Assembly: GCF_000378825.1 (NCBI RefSeq)
Contig: NZ_KB900388.1
Span: forward strand, 929,947 to 993,946
Direction of reading: 5' to 3'
DNA from: Salinispora vitiensis
GTDB lineage: Bacteria > Actinomycetota > Actinomycetes > Mycobacteriales > Micromonosporaceae
Length of the DNA stretch: 64,000 nt
Positions 17,623 through 26,440 of this stretch are shown here, in pieces. The position numbers and the translations under genes are program-made. Position 1 is the first letter of the stretch, and every line of letters starts with the position of its first letter. Below the pieces are notes generated by a model. The model saw only the letters and a list, made by a program, of their open reading frames with translations. It did no database searches and was not told where the DNA came from.

Positions 17623-18684
17623 GTGATTTCACCGGTGGGTTTGCACCGCGTCCTGGAGCCCGCGGGGGTGTTGCCGCAGGGGGCTTGGCGCTTGGACGCG
17701 AGCCCGGCGATCGCCCCGAACGAGGTACGGATCCGGGTGGAGCGGCTGAACCTGGACGCGGCGAGCTTCCGGCAGTTGCGGGAGAAGCACGGCGGGGACG
17801 GCGCGCGGGTCCGCGCCGAGGTGCTGGAGATCATCGCCGCGCGGGGCAAGATGCAGAACCCGGTGACCGGCTCGGGTGGCATGTTGATCGGCACGGTTGA
17901 GGAGGCTGGTCGGCGGTCGCCGCTGGGGCTGCGGGTGGGCGACCGGGTGGCGACTCTGGTGTCGCTGACGCTGACGCCGTTGGCCGTTGCGGATGGGCTG
18001 GCCCGGTGGGATGGGCGCAGTGAGCAGGTCCCGTGTGACGGTCATGCGATTCTGTTTGCCCGCTCCATCGCGGCGGTGTTGCCGGCGGATCTGCATCCGG
18101 AGTTGTCGCTCGCCGCGCTGGACGTGTGCGGGGCTCCGGCGCTGACCGCGCGGGTGGTGGAGCGGTATGTGGCCGAGCGGGCGCGGGAGGGGGCGGCTGG
18201 GCCGGTCAGCGTCGCGGTGATTGGCGGTGCGGGCAAGAGTGGGTCGCTGTCGCTGGCTGCGGCGCGGCGGGCGGGCGCGGCGCGGACCGTCGGGGTGGTG
18301 CCGGTGGCGGGGGAGCGGGACGCGTTGGCGGCGGCGGGGTTGGCGGATGCGGTGGTGTTGGCCGATGCGCGGGATCCGGTGGCGCTGTCGACGGCGGTGA
18401 CGTCGGCGCTGGGGGTGCCGGCGGATGTGACGGTGGTGTGTGTGGATGCGCCGGGTTGTGAGCATGGGGCGGTGTTGGCCACGGCTGACGGCGGCACGGT
18501 GGTGTTTTTCTCGATGGCGACGAGTTTCGCGGCGGCGGCGTTGGGTGCGGAGGGCCTGGCGGCGGATGTGACGATGCTGGTGGGTAACGGGTATGCGCCG
18601 GGGCACGCGGAGTTCGCGTTGGATCTGGTGCGGGGCGAACCGGGGGTGCGTCGTCTCTTCGAGGCGCGGCTGGCGGCAGACTGA
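17623..18684 (+). CDS. kdd: L-erythro-3,5-diaminohexanoate dehydrogenase
   Basis: NAD-dependent oxidative deamination of 3,5-diaminohexanoate to 5-amino-3-oxohexanoate in the lysine fermentation pathway. 353 residues, family length; starts SPVGLHRVLEPAGVLPQGAW, contains the dinucleotide fold VIGGAGKSGSLSLAAAR and ends with MLVGNGYAPGHAEFALDL, all matching Kdd rather than ordinary alcohol dehydrogenases. AGGGAGG ribosome site six bases before GTG. First gene of a six-gene operon; five bases separate it from the amidohydrolase. Confidence 0.88.
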   Translation: MISPVGLHRVLEPAGVLPQGAWRLDASPAIAPNEVRIRVERLNLDAASFRQLREKHGGDGARVRAEVLEIIAARGKMQNPVTGSGGMLIGTVEEAGRRSPLGLRVGDRVATLVSLTLTPLAVADGLARWDGRSEQVPCDGHAILFARSIAAVLPADLHPELSLAALDVCGAPALTARVVERYVAERAREGAAGPVSVAVIGGAGKSGSLSLAAARRAGAARTVGVVPVAGERDALAAAGLADAVVLADARDPVALSTAVTSALGVPADVTVVCVDAPGCEHGAVLATADGGTVVFFSMATSFAAAALGAEGLAADVTMLVGNGYAPGHAEFALDLVRGEPGVRRLFEARLAAD

Positions 18685-18689
18685 TTGCC

Positions 18690-20255
18690 ATGACGAACCC
18701 CTCGACGCTGTACCGCGGCGGTGTGCTGCATTGCCCTGCTGACCCGGGTGCGACTGCCTTGTTGGTAGCTGATGGCCGGATTTCCTGGTTGGGCGCGGAC
18801 GCTGATGCGCCGGTTGCCGATCAGGTGGTGGAGCTGGATGGGGCGTTGGTGACGCCGGCGTTCGTTGACGCGCATGTGCACATGACCGACACCGGGTTGG
18901 GGCTGTCGGGGCTGGATGTGTCGGGTGTGCGGTCGGGGCGGGAGTTGTTGGCGGCGGTGGCGGCGTTCGCCGAGGGGTTGCCGCCTGATGGTGTGGTGCT
19001 GGGGCATGGCTGGGACGAGTCGGTCTGGCCGGTGCCGGTACCTCCGGGGGCGGAGGAGTTGGGCCGGGCGGCGGCCGGGCGGCAGGTGTATCTGTCGCAG
19101 GCGTCGATGCATTCGGCGTTGGTGTCGACGGCGTTGTTGGCTGCGTGCCCGGGGGTGGTTGCCGCGGCTGGTTTCGACGAGTCGGGGTGGTTGCGGCGGG
19201 ATGCGCATCATGTGGTGCGGGCGGCGGCGTTTGGCACGGTTGGTCGGGTGCAGCGGGCGGCGGCGCAGCGGGCGGCGTTGCGGCATGCGGCGTCGTTGGG
19301 GATCGCGGCGGTGCATGAGTGTGGTGGGCCGGAGATTTCCGGCGAGGAGGATTTCACGGAGTTGTTGGGGATCTCCGGGGTGGGGGTGCCGGAGGTGTAC
19401 GGCTACTGGGGTGAGTTGGGTGGTGCGCAGCGGGCGCGGGAGTTGGGTGCGGTGGGTGCTGGTGGGGATGTCTTCGCTGATGGGGCGTTGGGGGCGCAGA
19501 CGGCGCAGCTGACGGTGCCGTATGCGGATGGGGGTGGGTGCGGGTACGGGTATCTGTCGACGGAGCAGGTGCGGGATCACTTGTTGGGGTGCGCGAGGTA
19601 CGGGGTGCAGGGCGGTTTTCACGCGATTGGGGATGCGGCGATCGCGACGGTGTTGGCGGGGTTCGCGGCGGTGGCCCAGCGGCTGGGCACGGATCGGGTG
19701 CGGGCGGCTCGGCACCGGGTGGAGCACGCGGAGCTCGTGAACAAGCAGATGATCGCCGGGTTTGTGGAGTATGGCGTGGTGGCGTCGGTGCAGCCGGCGT
19801 TTGACCGGTTGTGGGGTGGCGCGGGTCGGATGTATGAGTCGCGGTTGGGGCCGGATCGGTCGTTGGCCGCGAATCCTTTGGGGTCGATGCATTCGGTGGG
19901 GGTGTCGTTGGCGTTCGGGTCGGATTCGCCGGTGACTCCGGTGGATCCGTGGGGGTCGGTGCGGGCGGCGGTGGCGCATCACAATCCGGCGCAGCGGATG
20001 AGTGTGCGGGCGGCTTTCGCGGCGCATTCGCGGGGTGGCTGGCGTGCGGTGCGGCGGGATGGTGACGGGGTGTTGGCGTTGGGCGCGCCGGCGACGTTCG
20101 CGGTGTGGGATACCCCGGCGGGGGTGGAGCGGGGGTTGCCGGTGTTGCAGGCGGAGGATCCGGAGGCGCGGGGTGCTTCGGATCCGACGCCGTTGCCGGT
20201 GTGTCGACGTACGGTGCTGCGTGGTGCCGTGATCTATGGGGAGGGCGGCTTGTGA
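18690..20255 (+). CDS. Amidohydrolase (YtcJ-like, composite TIM barrel)
   Basis: Metal-dependent hydrolase of 521 residues. The metal site starts at VDAHVHMTD; further ligands are plausible in GGFHAIGDAAI and in the RVEHAEL segment. N-terminal beta-sandwich strands (YRGGVLHC...) and C-terminal closing sandwich are typical of the YtcJ/amidohydrolase_3 type. It sits in the operon position where a beta-keto acid cleavage enzyme is expected, so it may act on a pathway intermediate or lactam, but that is inference. Its stop overlaps the kamD start by four bases. Confidence 0.85.
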   Translation: MTNPSTLYRGGVLHCPADPGATALLVADGRISWLGADADAPVADQVVELDGALVTPAFVDAHVHMTDTGLGLSGLDVSGVRSGRELLAAVAAFAEGLPPDGVVLGHGWDESVWPVPVPPGAEELGRAAAGRQVYLSQASMHSALVSTALLAACPGVVAAAGFDESGWLRRDAHHVVRAAAFGTVGRVQRAAAQRAALRHAASLGIAAVHECGGPEISGEEDFTELLGISGVGVPEVYGYWGELGGAQRARELGAVGAGGDVFADGALGAQTAQLTVPYADGGGCGYGYLSTEQVRDHLLGCARYGVQGGFHAIGDAAIATVLAGFAAVAQRLGTDRVRAARHRVEHAELVNKQMIAGFVEYGVVASVQPAFDRLWGGAGRMYESRLGPDRSLAANPLGSMHSVGVSLAFGSDSPVTPVDPWGSVRAAVAHHNPAQRMSVRAAFAAHSRGGWRAVRRDGDGVLALGAPATFAVWDTPAGVERGLPVLQAEDPEARGASDPTPLPVCRRTVLRGAVIYGEGGL

Positions 20256-21814
20256 CCGGGAAGCTCGATCTGGATCCGGTGCTGGTGGCGCGGGCGCGGG
20301 AGTTGGCTGCTCGGGCTGGGGCGCCGGTGGTGGAGTTGGCGCGTAGCCACACGACGGTGTCGGTGGAGCGGGCGGTGCTGCGGCTGGCCGGGGTGCAGGG
20401 GGCGGATCCGGATGGGATTCCGTGGGTGAACCGGTTGGTGGATGCGGTGGTCGCGGATGTGGGCTTGGGGCATGGGGTGGCTGCTCCGGTCTTTGATGCT
20501 CTCGCGCGGGAGCAGTTGGCGGATGTGACGCTGTTGGCGCAGAAGGCGGCGGCCGGGTCGGTGCGGTTTGAGGTTCCGGCGGGGCGGGCGGCGACGGCGT
20601 CGCGGCGGGCGTCGCGGCGGGCGGTCGCGGCGGGGGTGCGGCGGATTGATCGGCGGCGGGCCGAGCGGGAGCGGTTGGTGCGACGGTTCGGGGATCCGCG
20701 GCGGCGGCCGTGGATCTATCTGATCGTGGCGACGGGGGATATTTTCGAGGATGTTCCGCAGGCGCAGGCGGCGGCTCGGGCGGGGGCGGATGCGATCGCG
20801 GTGATCCGGTCTACGGGGCAGTCGTTGTTGGACTATGTGCCGGAGGGGGCGACTCGGGAGGGTTTTGCCGGTACGTATGCGACGCAGGAGAACTTCCGGC
20901 TGATGCGGGCGGCGTTGGACGAGTCGTCGCGGGAGTTGGGCCGGTATGTGCGGTTGACGAATTACGCGTCGGGGCTGTGCATGCCGGAGATGGCGGCGTT
21001 GGCGGGCCTTGAGCGGCTGGACATGATGTTGAACGATTCGATGTATGGCATCTTGTTCCGGGATATCAATCCGATCCGTACCTTCGTCGATCAGCGTTTC
21101 TCCCGGCAGGTGCACGCTCGGGCGGGGATCATCATCAATACCGGTGAGGACAACTATCTGACGACTGCCGATGCGGTGGACGAGGCGCACACGGTGACGG
21201 TGTCGCAGCTGCTCAATGAGTACTTCGCGCATGAGGCGGGGTTGGCGGACTGGCAGTTGGGGTTGGGGCACGCGTTTGAGGTCAACCCGGATGTGCCGGA
21301 GTCGTTGCGGTTGGAGTTGGCGCATGCGCTGTTGGCGCGGGAGTTGTTCCCGGATGCGCCGTTGAAGTGGATGCCGCCGACGAAGCACATGACCGGGGAT
21401 GTGTTTCGGGGCAACCTGCTCGATGGTTTCTTCAACCTGGTGGGGGCGTTGACCGGGCAGGGGATTCTGCTGGTGGGGATGATGACCGAGGCGGTGGTGA
21501 CGCCGTGGTTGTCGGATCGGGATATCGCCCTGCAGAACGTCCGGTATGTGCTGGGTGCCGCGGGTGGGCTGCACGAGGATTTCGTGCCGGCCTCGGGCGG
21601 GTTCATTCAGCAGCGGGCGCACCAGGTGTTGGGTTCGGCGGTGGAGTTGTTGGAGCGGATCGGGGAGCGGTCGTTGCTGACGGCGATCGGCGAGGGCACG
21701 TTCGGGATCATGAAGCGGCCGGCGGACCGGGGTAGGGGGCTGGACGGGGTGGCGCGGCATGAGGGCGACTACTACAACCCGGCGGTGGAGATCCTGGAAG
21801 GGGCGGGGTCGTGA
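20252..21814 (+). CDS. kamD: Beta-lysine/D-lysine 5,6-aminomutase alpha subunit
   Basis: Large subunit of the adenosylcobalamin/PLP enzyme that moves the terminal amino group of beta-lysine (or D-lysine) to C5. 520 residues, close to the ~516 of clostridial KamD. Diagnostic segments include ATGDIFEDVPQAQAAARAGAD, VIRSTGQSLLDYVPEGAT, YASGLCMPEMA and WMPPTKHMTGDV. The N-terminal ~120 residues include an Arg/Ala-rich stretch. GTG start inside the previous stop, and its own stop overlaps kamE, so stoichiometric translation is likely. Confidence 0.94.
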   Translation: MTGKLDLDPVLVARARELAARAGAPVVELARSHTTVSVERAVLRLAGVQGADPDGIPWVNRLVDAVVADVGLGHGVAAPVFDALAREQLADVTLLAQKAAAGSVRFEVPAGRAATASRRASRRAVAAGVRRIDRRRAERERLVRRFGDPRRRPWIYLIVATGDIFEDVPQAQAAARAGADAIAVIRSTGQSLLDYVPEGATREGFAGTYATQENFRLMRAALDESSRELGRYVRLTNYASGLCMPEMAALAGLERLDMMLNDSMYGILFRDINPIRTFVDQRFSRQVHARAGIIINTGEDNYLTTADAVDEAHTVTVSQLLNEYFAHEAGLADWQLGLGHAFEVNPDVPESLRLELAHALLARELFPDAPLKWMPPTKHMTGDVFRGNLLDGFFNLVGALTGQGILLVGMMTEAVVTPWLSDRDIALQNVRYVLGAAGGLHEDFVPASGGFIQQRAHQVLGSAVELLERIGERSLLTAIGEGTFGIMKRPADRGRGLDGVARHEGDYYNPAVEILEGAGS

Positions 21815-22575
21815 CGGTCGTGCCGGAGAAGCAGGTCGTGCGGCCGTACGGGGACACGACCGGTGACGGCATGGTGCAGGTGTCGTTCACGTTGCCGCTG
21901 CCGCATGACAAGCGGGCCGAGGGGGCGGCGATTCAGCTGGCCGGGAAGATGGGCATCGATCCGGCGATGCTGGTGCATGCCCGGCCGATGGGGGACGGGT
22001 TCACCTTTTTCGTGGTGTACGGGCGGGTGAACCATCTGGTGGACACCGCGGCGGTGCGGGTGGTGGAGCGGGACTTTCCGTTGCTGTCGGCGAAGGAGGT
22101 CAACGCGGTGGTCAAGCGGCAGCTGCGGCGGAAGCTGTCGGTGGTGGGGGCGTGTATCGGCACCGACGCGCACACCGTGGGGATCGACGCGATTCTTAAC
22201 GTCAAGGGCGTTGCCGGGGAGAAGGGGCTGGAGTACTACCGGGAGTTGCGGGTCAGCAATCTGGGCGCGCAGGTGGGGGTGCCGGATTTGGTGGCGGCGG
22301 CTCGGGCGGAGCGGGCGGATGCGGTGTTGGTCTCGCAGGTGGTCACGCAGCGGGATGCGCATCTGCACAACACGCGGGAGCTGTCGGCGGCGGTTCGGGA
22401 GGCGTGGCCGGCGGGGAAGCGGCCGTTGTTGATTGTCGGTGGGCCGCGTTTCGACGAGGCGATGACCGCCGAGTTGGGGGTGGACCGGATCTTCGGCCGT
22501 GGCACCACCCCGGCTGAGGTGGCCTCCTACCTGGTCCATGCGTTGATCACAAGCCGGAGGGCGGCGACGGTATGA
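21811..22575 (+). CDS. kamE: Beta-lysine/D-lysine 5,6-aminomutase beta subunit
   Basis: Cobalamin- and PLP-binding subunit, 254 residues. The B12 lower-ligand motif TDAHTVGIDA places His121 as cobalt ligand; Lys132, exactly eleven residues later in ILNVKG, corresponds to the PLP Schiff-base lysine of the clostridial enzyme (His133/Lys144). The C-terminal Rossmann domain contains VLVSQVVTQRDAHLHN and LIVGGPRF. GTG overlaps the kamD stop. Confidence 0.95.
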   Translation: MTVVPEKQVVRPYGDTTGDGMVQVSFTLPLPHDKRAEGAAIQLAGKMGIDPAMLVHARPMGDGFTFFVVYGRVNHLVDTAAVRVVERDFPLLSAKEVNAVVKRQLRRKLSVVGACIGTDAHTVGIDAILNVKGVAGEKGLEYYRELRVSNLGAQVGVPDLVAAARAERADAVLVSQVVTQRDAHLHNTRELSAAVREAWPAGKRPLLIVGGPRFDEAMTAELGVDRIFGRGTTPAEVASYLVHALITSRRAATV

Positions 22576-22964
22576 GTGACCCGAGGGTCGGGGTGACGGT
22601 GACGCACCGACGGTATGTGCCCTACTCGCATGCGCACTACGCGGGCAGTCTGGTCGATGGGGCGTACGCGTTGGGTCTGTTCGGGGACGTCGCCACGGAG
22701 GTCTGCATCCGGACCGACGGGGATGAGGGGTTGTTCGCCGGCTATGCGGAGGTGCGGTTCCTGGCGCCGGTGCGCGCCGGTGACGTGGTGGAGGTGACCG
22801 GTCGGGTCATCCGGGTGGGTACGCGCAGCCGCACGCTGGAGTTGAGCTGTGTGGTGGTGTGTCGGGCCTGTCCGGAGCGGGGGGAGTCCGCCGCGCAGGT
22901 GTGTGATCCGCCGATCATGGCGGTTTCTGCGACGGGCACGGTGGTCGTGCCGCCGGTGGCGTGA
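22572..22964 (+). CDS. kal: 3-aminobutyryl-CoA ammonia-lyase (Kal-like hotdog protein)
   Basis: Would deaminate 3-aminobutyryl-CoA to crotonyl-CoA near the end of lysine fermentation. 130 residues, single hotdog fold: RRYVPYSHAHYAGSLVDGAYALGLFGDVATEV followed by GYAEVRFLAPVRAGDVVEVTGRV. Family length is about 127. Coupled to kamE by ATGA overlap. A thioesterase-type hotdog protein is the alternative, but context favours Kal. Confidence 0.82.
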   Translation: MSDPRVGVTVTHRRYVPYSHAHYAGSLVDGAYALGLFGDVATEVCIRTDGDEGLFAGYAEVRFLAPVRAGDVVEVTGRVIRVGTRSRTLELSCVVVCRACPERGESAAQVCDPPIMAVSATGTVVVPPVA

Positions 22965-24298
22965 ACGTCGCGATCTGCGCGGACGTCGGTTCCACGTTCA
23001 CGAAGGTGGCGGTGGTCGATCTCGACGGCGCGGGTCTGGTGGCGACGGCGGCGGTGCCCACCACGGTGGGCAGTGACGTGTTGCGGGGGTTGGACGCGGC
23101 GGTCGCGGTGGCGACCGACGGCCTGCCGGTGGGGGACGCGCCGTGGTACGTGTGTTCGTCTGCCGGGGGCGGGCTGCGGTTGGCGGTGGTCGGCTACGAA
23201 CAGTTGGTGACCGCGCAGGCGGGCCGTCGGGTGGGGCTGTCGGCGGGGGCGAACGTGGTGCATGTGGCTGCGGGTCGGCTCGGCGCGGCGGGTCTCGCGG
23301 CGGTCCGGGCGGCCCGCCCGGATGTGCTGCTGCTGGTCGGGGGTACCGACGGCGGCGACGCGGAGACGTTGACGCACAACGCGACCCGGCTGGCGCGGGC
23401 CCGCTGGCGGGTTCCGGTGGTCCTCGCCGGTAACGCCGAGGTCCGCGACGACCTGGTGTCGATGCTGGTGTCGGCGCGGGTGCCGGTGACGGTGGCGGAG
23501 AATGTGCTGCCCCGGATCGGGGCGTTGGCGCCGGCTGGGGCGCGGGCGGCGATCCGCGCGGTGTTCCTGCGGCATGTGATCGGCGGTAAGCGGCTGTCGC
23601 GGGGCCCGCGGTTTCCACGGCTGGTGCGCGCGGCCACCCCGGATGCGGTGCTGACCGGTGTGGAGTTGCTCGCGGACACGCTCGACGGTGACCTGGCAGT
23701 GGTGGATGTCGGTGGGGCGACCACCGACGTGTACTCGGTGCTGACGCCGGATGAGCGGGAGAGCGGGCCGGGCCGGGAGGTGGCGGGCAGCCTGTGGCGG
23801 GCCCGTACCGTCGAGGGGGACCTGGGGGTGCGGTGGAGCGCCCCGGGTGTGGTGCGGGCGGCGGTGGAGGAGCGGCTGCTCGACGCGGCCGACGCCGAGG
23901 TGTTGGCGGTGGCGGCGCAGCGGCGCGCCGACGACCCGGCGTATCTTCCGGTGGGTGGGGCACAGCGGGCGGTAGATACGCGGCTGGCTGCCTTGGCGGC
24001 CACGGTGGCGTTGCGGCGGCACGCCCGCGGGGCGGCCACCGGTGAACGCGCGGGACGGGATCTGCGGGATGTCCGGTTGCTGGTCGGTTCGGGTGGGGTG
24101 CTGCGGCATGCCGGGTCCGCGGACGCTGCGGGGATGCTCGCGGGGGTGCTGGCCGATTACGCCGGCGGGTGGCCGTTGCCGCGTGCCGCCCGGCCGGTCG
24201 TTGACGTGGATTATGTGCTGGCCGCCGCCGGGTTACTCGGCGCCGAGCAACCGGTCGCGGCGCGCGCTCTTGTTGACCGGTTGCGCGCGGGGGGCTAG
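22961..24298 (+). CDS. MutL/GlmL-like aminomutase reactivation ATPase
   Basis: Actin/Hsp70-fold ATPase of the glutamate-mutase MutL/GlmL family, 445 residues; such proteins are linked to B12 aminomutases and are thought to restore inactivated enzyme by exchanging damaged cobalamin. Phosphate-1 loop ADVGSTFTKVAVVD at the N-terminus, a second phosphate site VVDVGGATTDVYSV near residue 250 and LLVGSGGVLRH near the C-terminus. The MutS-like partner found with it in clostridia is absent here. GTG start overlaps the previous stop. Last gene of the operon. Confidence 0.87.
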   Translation: MNVAICADVGSTFTKVAVVDLDGAGLVATAAVPTTVGSDVLRGLDAAVAVATDGLPVGDAPWYVCSSAGGGLRLAVVGYEQLVTAQAGRRVGLSAGANVVHVAAGRLGAAGLAAVRAARPDVLLLVGGTDGGDAETLTHNATRLARARWRVPVVLAGNAEVRDDLVSMLVSARVPVTVAENVLPRIGALAPAGARAAIRAVFLRHVIGGKRLSRGPRFPRLVRAATPDAVLTGVELLADTLDGDLAVVDVGGATTDVYSVLTPDERESGPGREVAGSLWRARTVEGDLGVRWSAPGVVRAAVEERLLDAADAEVLAVAAQRRADDPAYLPVGGAQRAVDTRLAALAATVALRRHARGAATGERAGRDLRDVRLLVGSGGVLRHAGSADAAGMLAGVLADYAGGWPLPRAARPVVDVDYVLAAAGLLGAEQPVAARALVDRLRAGG

Positions 24299-24400
24299 GC
24301 GCATGTCCCTGGTTGCCCGATTTGCGGTTGGCTGGGGTGGGCTGGCCGGCGCGGATGGCGCGACACGCCGGGGTGGTGGCGACGACTCGTCGGGGCCGGG

Positions 24401-24431
24401 TTGACAGCGCCCCGGGGGGAGCACGTACCGT
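24401..24431 (+). promoter_or_regulatory. Consensus-like promoter for the putative RNA
   Basis: A perfect TTGACA -35 box at 24401-24406, 19-base spacer, and TACCGT -10 box at 24426-24431. One of the few places in the window with a full -35. No convincing coding region follows. Confidence 0.6.
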
Positions 24432-24437
24432 CTTTGA

Positions 24438-24738
24438 GTCCTACTACGGGAAGCGGCTGTTGTTCGCTTCGTCCCTTCGTCCGCTGGCCGAGCGACACCG
24501 AGTGTGGTTGCGGCGGCCAGGTCCAGCGGGCGGGGGTCGGCGGGGCGGCGCGGACCGGCCGCGGTTACCGGTGTACGGGCAGGGTGAGAGGCACGGCCAG
24601 TAGACAACGGCCAGGCGGGGGCAGCCAGTCTGCCGTCCGGTCGGTCCGAAGGTCGGCGCGTCCCATTCTCGCCCCACCGGCCGGGAAGGGCCTGGGAGCA
24701 TCGGGGTGCGGCGGTTGCCGCGCCCCGATTTCCGTTTT
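24438..24738 (+). ncRNA. Putative ~300-nt independent small RNA
   Basis: About 300 bases lie between a consensus-like promoter and a strong intrinsic terminator, in a 520-base gap with no ORF showing coding codon bias. The 5' part can fold (gaagcg at 24450-24455 with cgcttc at 24465-24470). Because lnt has its own leaderless -10 box beyond the terminator, this looks like a separate transcript rather than an lnt leader. It does not match the RNase P or tmRNA signatures I know; a 6S/Ms1-type RNA of similar length is possible but unproven. Both ends are estimates. Confidence 0.5.
24700..24738 (+). terminator. Strong intrinsic terminator of the putative RNA
   Basis: Thirteen-base stem (24700-24712 / 24717-24729, one G-T pair), four-base loop, followed by ttccgtttt. 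The clearest Rho-independent terminator with a T-run in the window. Confidence 0.85.
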
Positions 24739-24806
24739 CCCCGGGGTGCCGGTCAAAGTGAGGCCGCCGTGGTCTGCACCGGCGGAGCGCTGCGGACCAG
24801 GCCGGG

Positions 24807-24812
24807 TACCCT
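24807..24812 (+). promoter_or_regulatory. -10 box of leaderless lnt start
   Basis: TACCCT seven bases before GTG 24820, downstream of the terminator at 24700-24738. Confidence 0.45.
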
Positions 24813-24819
24813 TCGGCAG

Positions 24820-26427
24820 GTGATCGTGGACATGCCGGCGAGGGCTGTGGGAATGATGCGGGAACGTCGGCTGCCGCTGCCTGTTGCGATCGTGGCGGCG
24901 GTCGGTGGGGGCGTGGCGATGTTGCTGGCGTTTCCGCCGTACGGGGTGTGGCCGCTGGCGGCGGTCGGGGTGGCCCTGCTGGCCGGTGCCACCCACCGTC
25001 GGCGTCCGCGTGCCGGCGCTGGCCTCGGGTTCCTGACCGGGCTGGCGTTTTTCGCCCCGCTGCTGGGCTGGACCAACCTGCACACCGGCTCCTTGCCGTG
25101 GGTGCTGCTGTCGCTGTTGCAGGCCGGCTATCTGGCGCTGCTCGGGGCGGCCACCGCCTGGGTTTCTCCGCTGGTTGACCGGTTCCGGTGGGGGTGGCCG
25201 GTGTTGACCGGGGTGCTGTGGGTGGCGCAGGAGGCGCTGCGTGACCGCACTCCGTTCGGTGGTTTCCCGTGGGGTCGGCTGGCGTTCAGCCAGGACGGGT
25301 CGCCGCTGCTGCGCTTTGCTGCCCTGGGCGGGGCGCCGCTGGTGACCTTCGTGGTCGCGGTGATCGGTGGGCTGCTGGTGGCCGCCGCCTGGGCGGGCTG
25401 GGCGGCGTACCGGCACCCGGGCCGGCGGTGGACGCCGGTGGCGGGGGCGGTGGTGGCGGCGCTGGCGGTGCCGGCTGTGGGGCTGCTCGTGCCGATCCGC
25501 GCCGCCGGTGGTGGGGAGGCGGTGACGGTGGCGATTGTGCAGGGCAATGTGCCGCGGCTGGGATTGGACTTCAACGCCCAACGGCAGGCGGTGCTGAACA
25601 ACCACGTCCAGGCCACCCTCGAGCTGGCCGACCAGGTGGCTTCCGGCGCCCGACCCCGCCCTGACCTGGTGGTGTGGCCGGAAAATTCCAGCGACATCGA
25701 TCCGCTGCAGGACGCTTCCGCCGGGGACCGAATCCAGTCTGCCGCCGACGCGGTGGGTGTGCCGATCCTGGTCGGGGCGGTGCTGCGCGGCCCGGGCGAG
25801 GGGCAGGTACGCAACGCGGGGCTACTGTGGCGGCCGGGGACCGGCCCGGACCTCGACCAGTTGTACACGAAGCGGCATCCGGTGCCGTTCGCCGAGTATG
25901 TGCCGTTTCGTGAGGTGGCCCGCCTGGTCAGCACGCAGGTTGACCGGGTGCGGTCTGATTTCGTGCCGGGTAGCACCCCGGGCGTGCTGACCGCCGGTCC
26001 GGTGGTGCTCGGTGATGTGATCTGCTTCGAGGTCGCCTACGACGAGGTGGTCCGGGACACTGTTACCGGTGGGGCGCAGCTGCTGGTGGTGCAGACCAAC
26101 AACGCCACCTTCGATGTGGCTGAGGCCCGGCAGCAGTTGGCCATGGTGCGGCTGCGGGCGGTCGAGCATGGTCGTCCGGCACTGATGGCCTCGACGGTCG
26201 GCGTTTCCGGGTTCGTTTCCCCGGATGGGCGGGTAAGCGACGCCACCGAGTTCAACACCCGCGCGATCGTGGTGCGGCAGCTGTACCTGGCCGACGGCGA
26301 CACCGTCGCGACCCGGGTCGGGTTGTGGCCGGAGGTGGCGCTGACGGTCCTGGCCGTGGCGGCCTTGGCCGCAGCCGGGGTGCGGCGACGTGCCCGCGGT
26401 GCGGCAACGGCCGGTACGCCGGCGTGA
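24820..26427 (+). CDS. lnt: Apolipoprotein N-acyltransferase
   Basis: Adds the third acyl chain to the N-terminal Cys of lipoproteins at the outer face of the membrane. About 535 residues: roughly eight N-terminal membrane segments, then a nitrilase-type domain with the Glu-Lys-Cys triad visible in VVWPENSSDID (Glu), YTKRHPVPFAEYVP (Lys) and DVICFEVAYDEVVRD (Cys); RAVEHGRPALMASTVGVSG is also typical. In M. tuberculosis this enzyme is fused to Ppm1; here the two are adjacent separate genes. GTG 24820 chosen on the leaderless box; ATG 24832 is the alternative. Confidence 0.93.
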   Translation: MIVDMPARAVGMMRERRLPLPVAIVAAVGGGVAMLLAFPPYGVWPLAAVGVALLAGATHRRRPRAGAGLGFLTGLAFFAPLLGWTNLHTGSLPWVLLSLLQAGYLALLGAATAWVSPLVDRFRWGWPVLTGVLWVAQEALRDRTPFGGFPWGRLAFSQDGSPLLRFAALGGAPLVTFVVAVIGGLLVAAAWAGWAAYRHPGRRWTPVAGAVVAALAVPAVGLLVPIRAAGGGEAVTVAIVQGNVPRLGLDFNAQRQAVLNNHVQATLELADQVASGARPRPDLVVWPENSSDIDPLQDASAGDRIQSAADAVGVPILVGAVLRGPGEGQVRNAGLLWRPGTGPDLDQLYTKRHPVPFAEYVPFREVARLVSTQVDRVRSDFVPGSTPGVLTAGPVVLGDVICFEVAYDEVVRDTVTGGAQLLVVQTNNATFDVAEARQQLAMVRLRAVEHGRPALMASTVGVSGFVSPDGRVSDATEFNTRAIVVRQLYLADGDTVATRVGLWPEVALTVLAVAALAAAGVRRRARGAATAGTPA

Positions 26428-26440
26428 GGGAGGCAGGACG

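Noticed and set aside
18042..20027. 661-residue minus-strand frame over kdd and the amidohydrolase
   Set aside because: Arg/His/Pro-rich, no domain; the plus-strand genes are recognisable enzymes in an overlapping operon.
24700..24738. Terminator considered as an lnt riboswitch/attenuator
   Set aside because: lnt has its own leaderless-type -10 box downstream, and no antiterminator pairing was seen; an independent RNA explains it better, though attenuation is not excluded.
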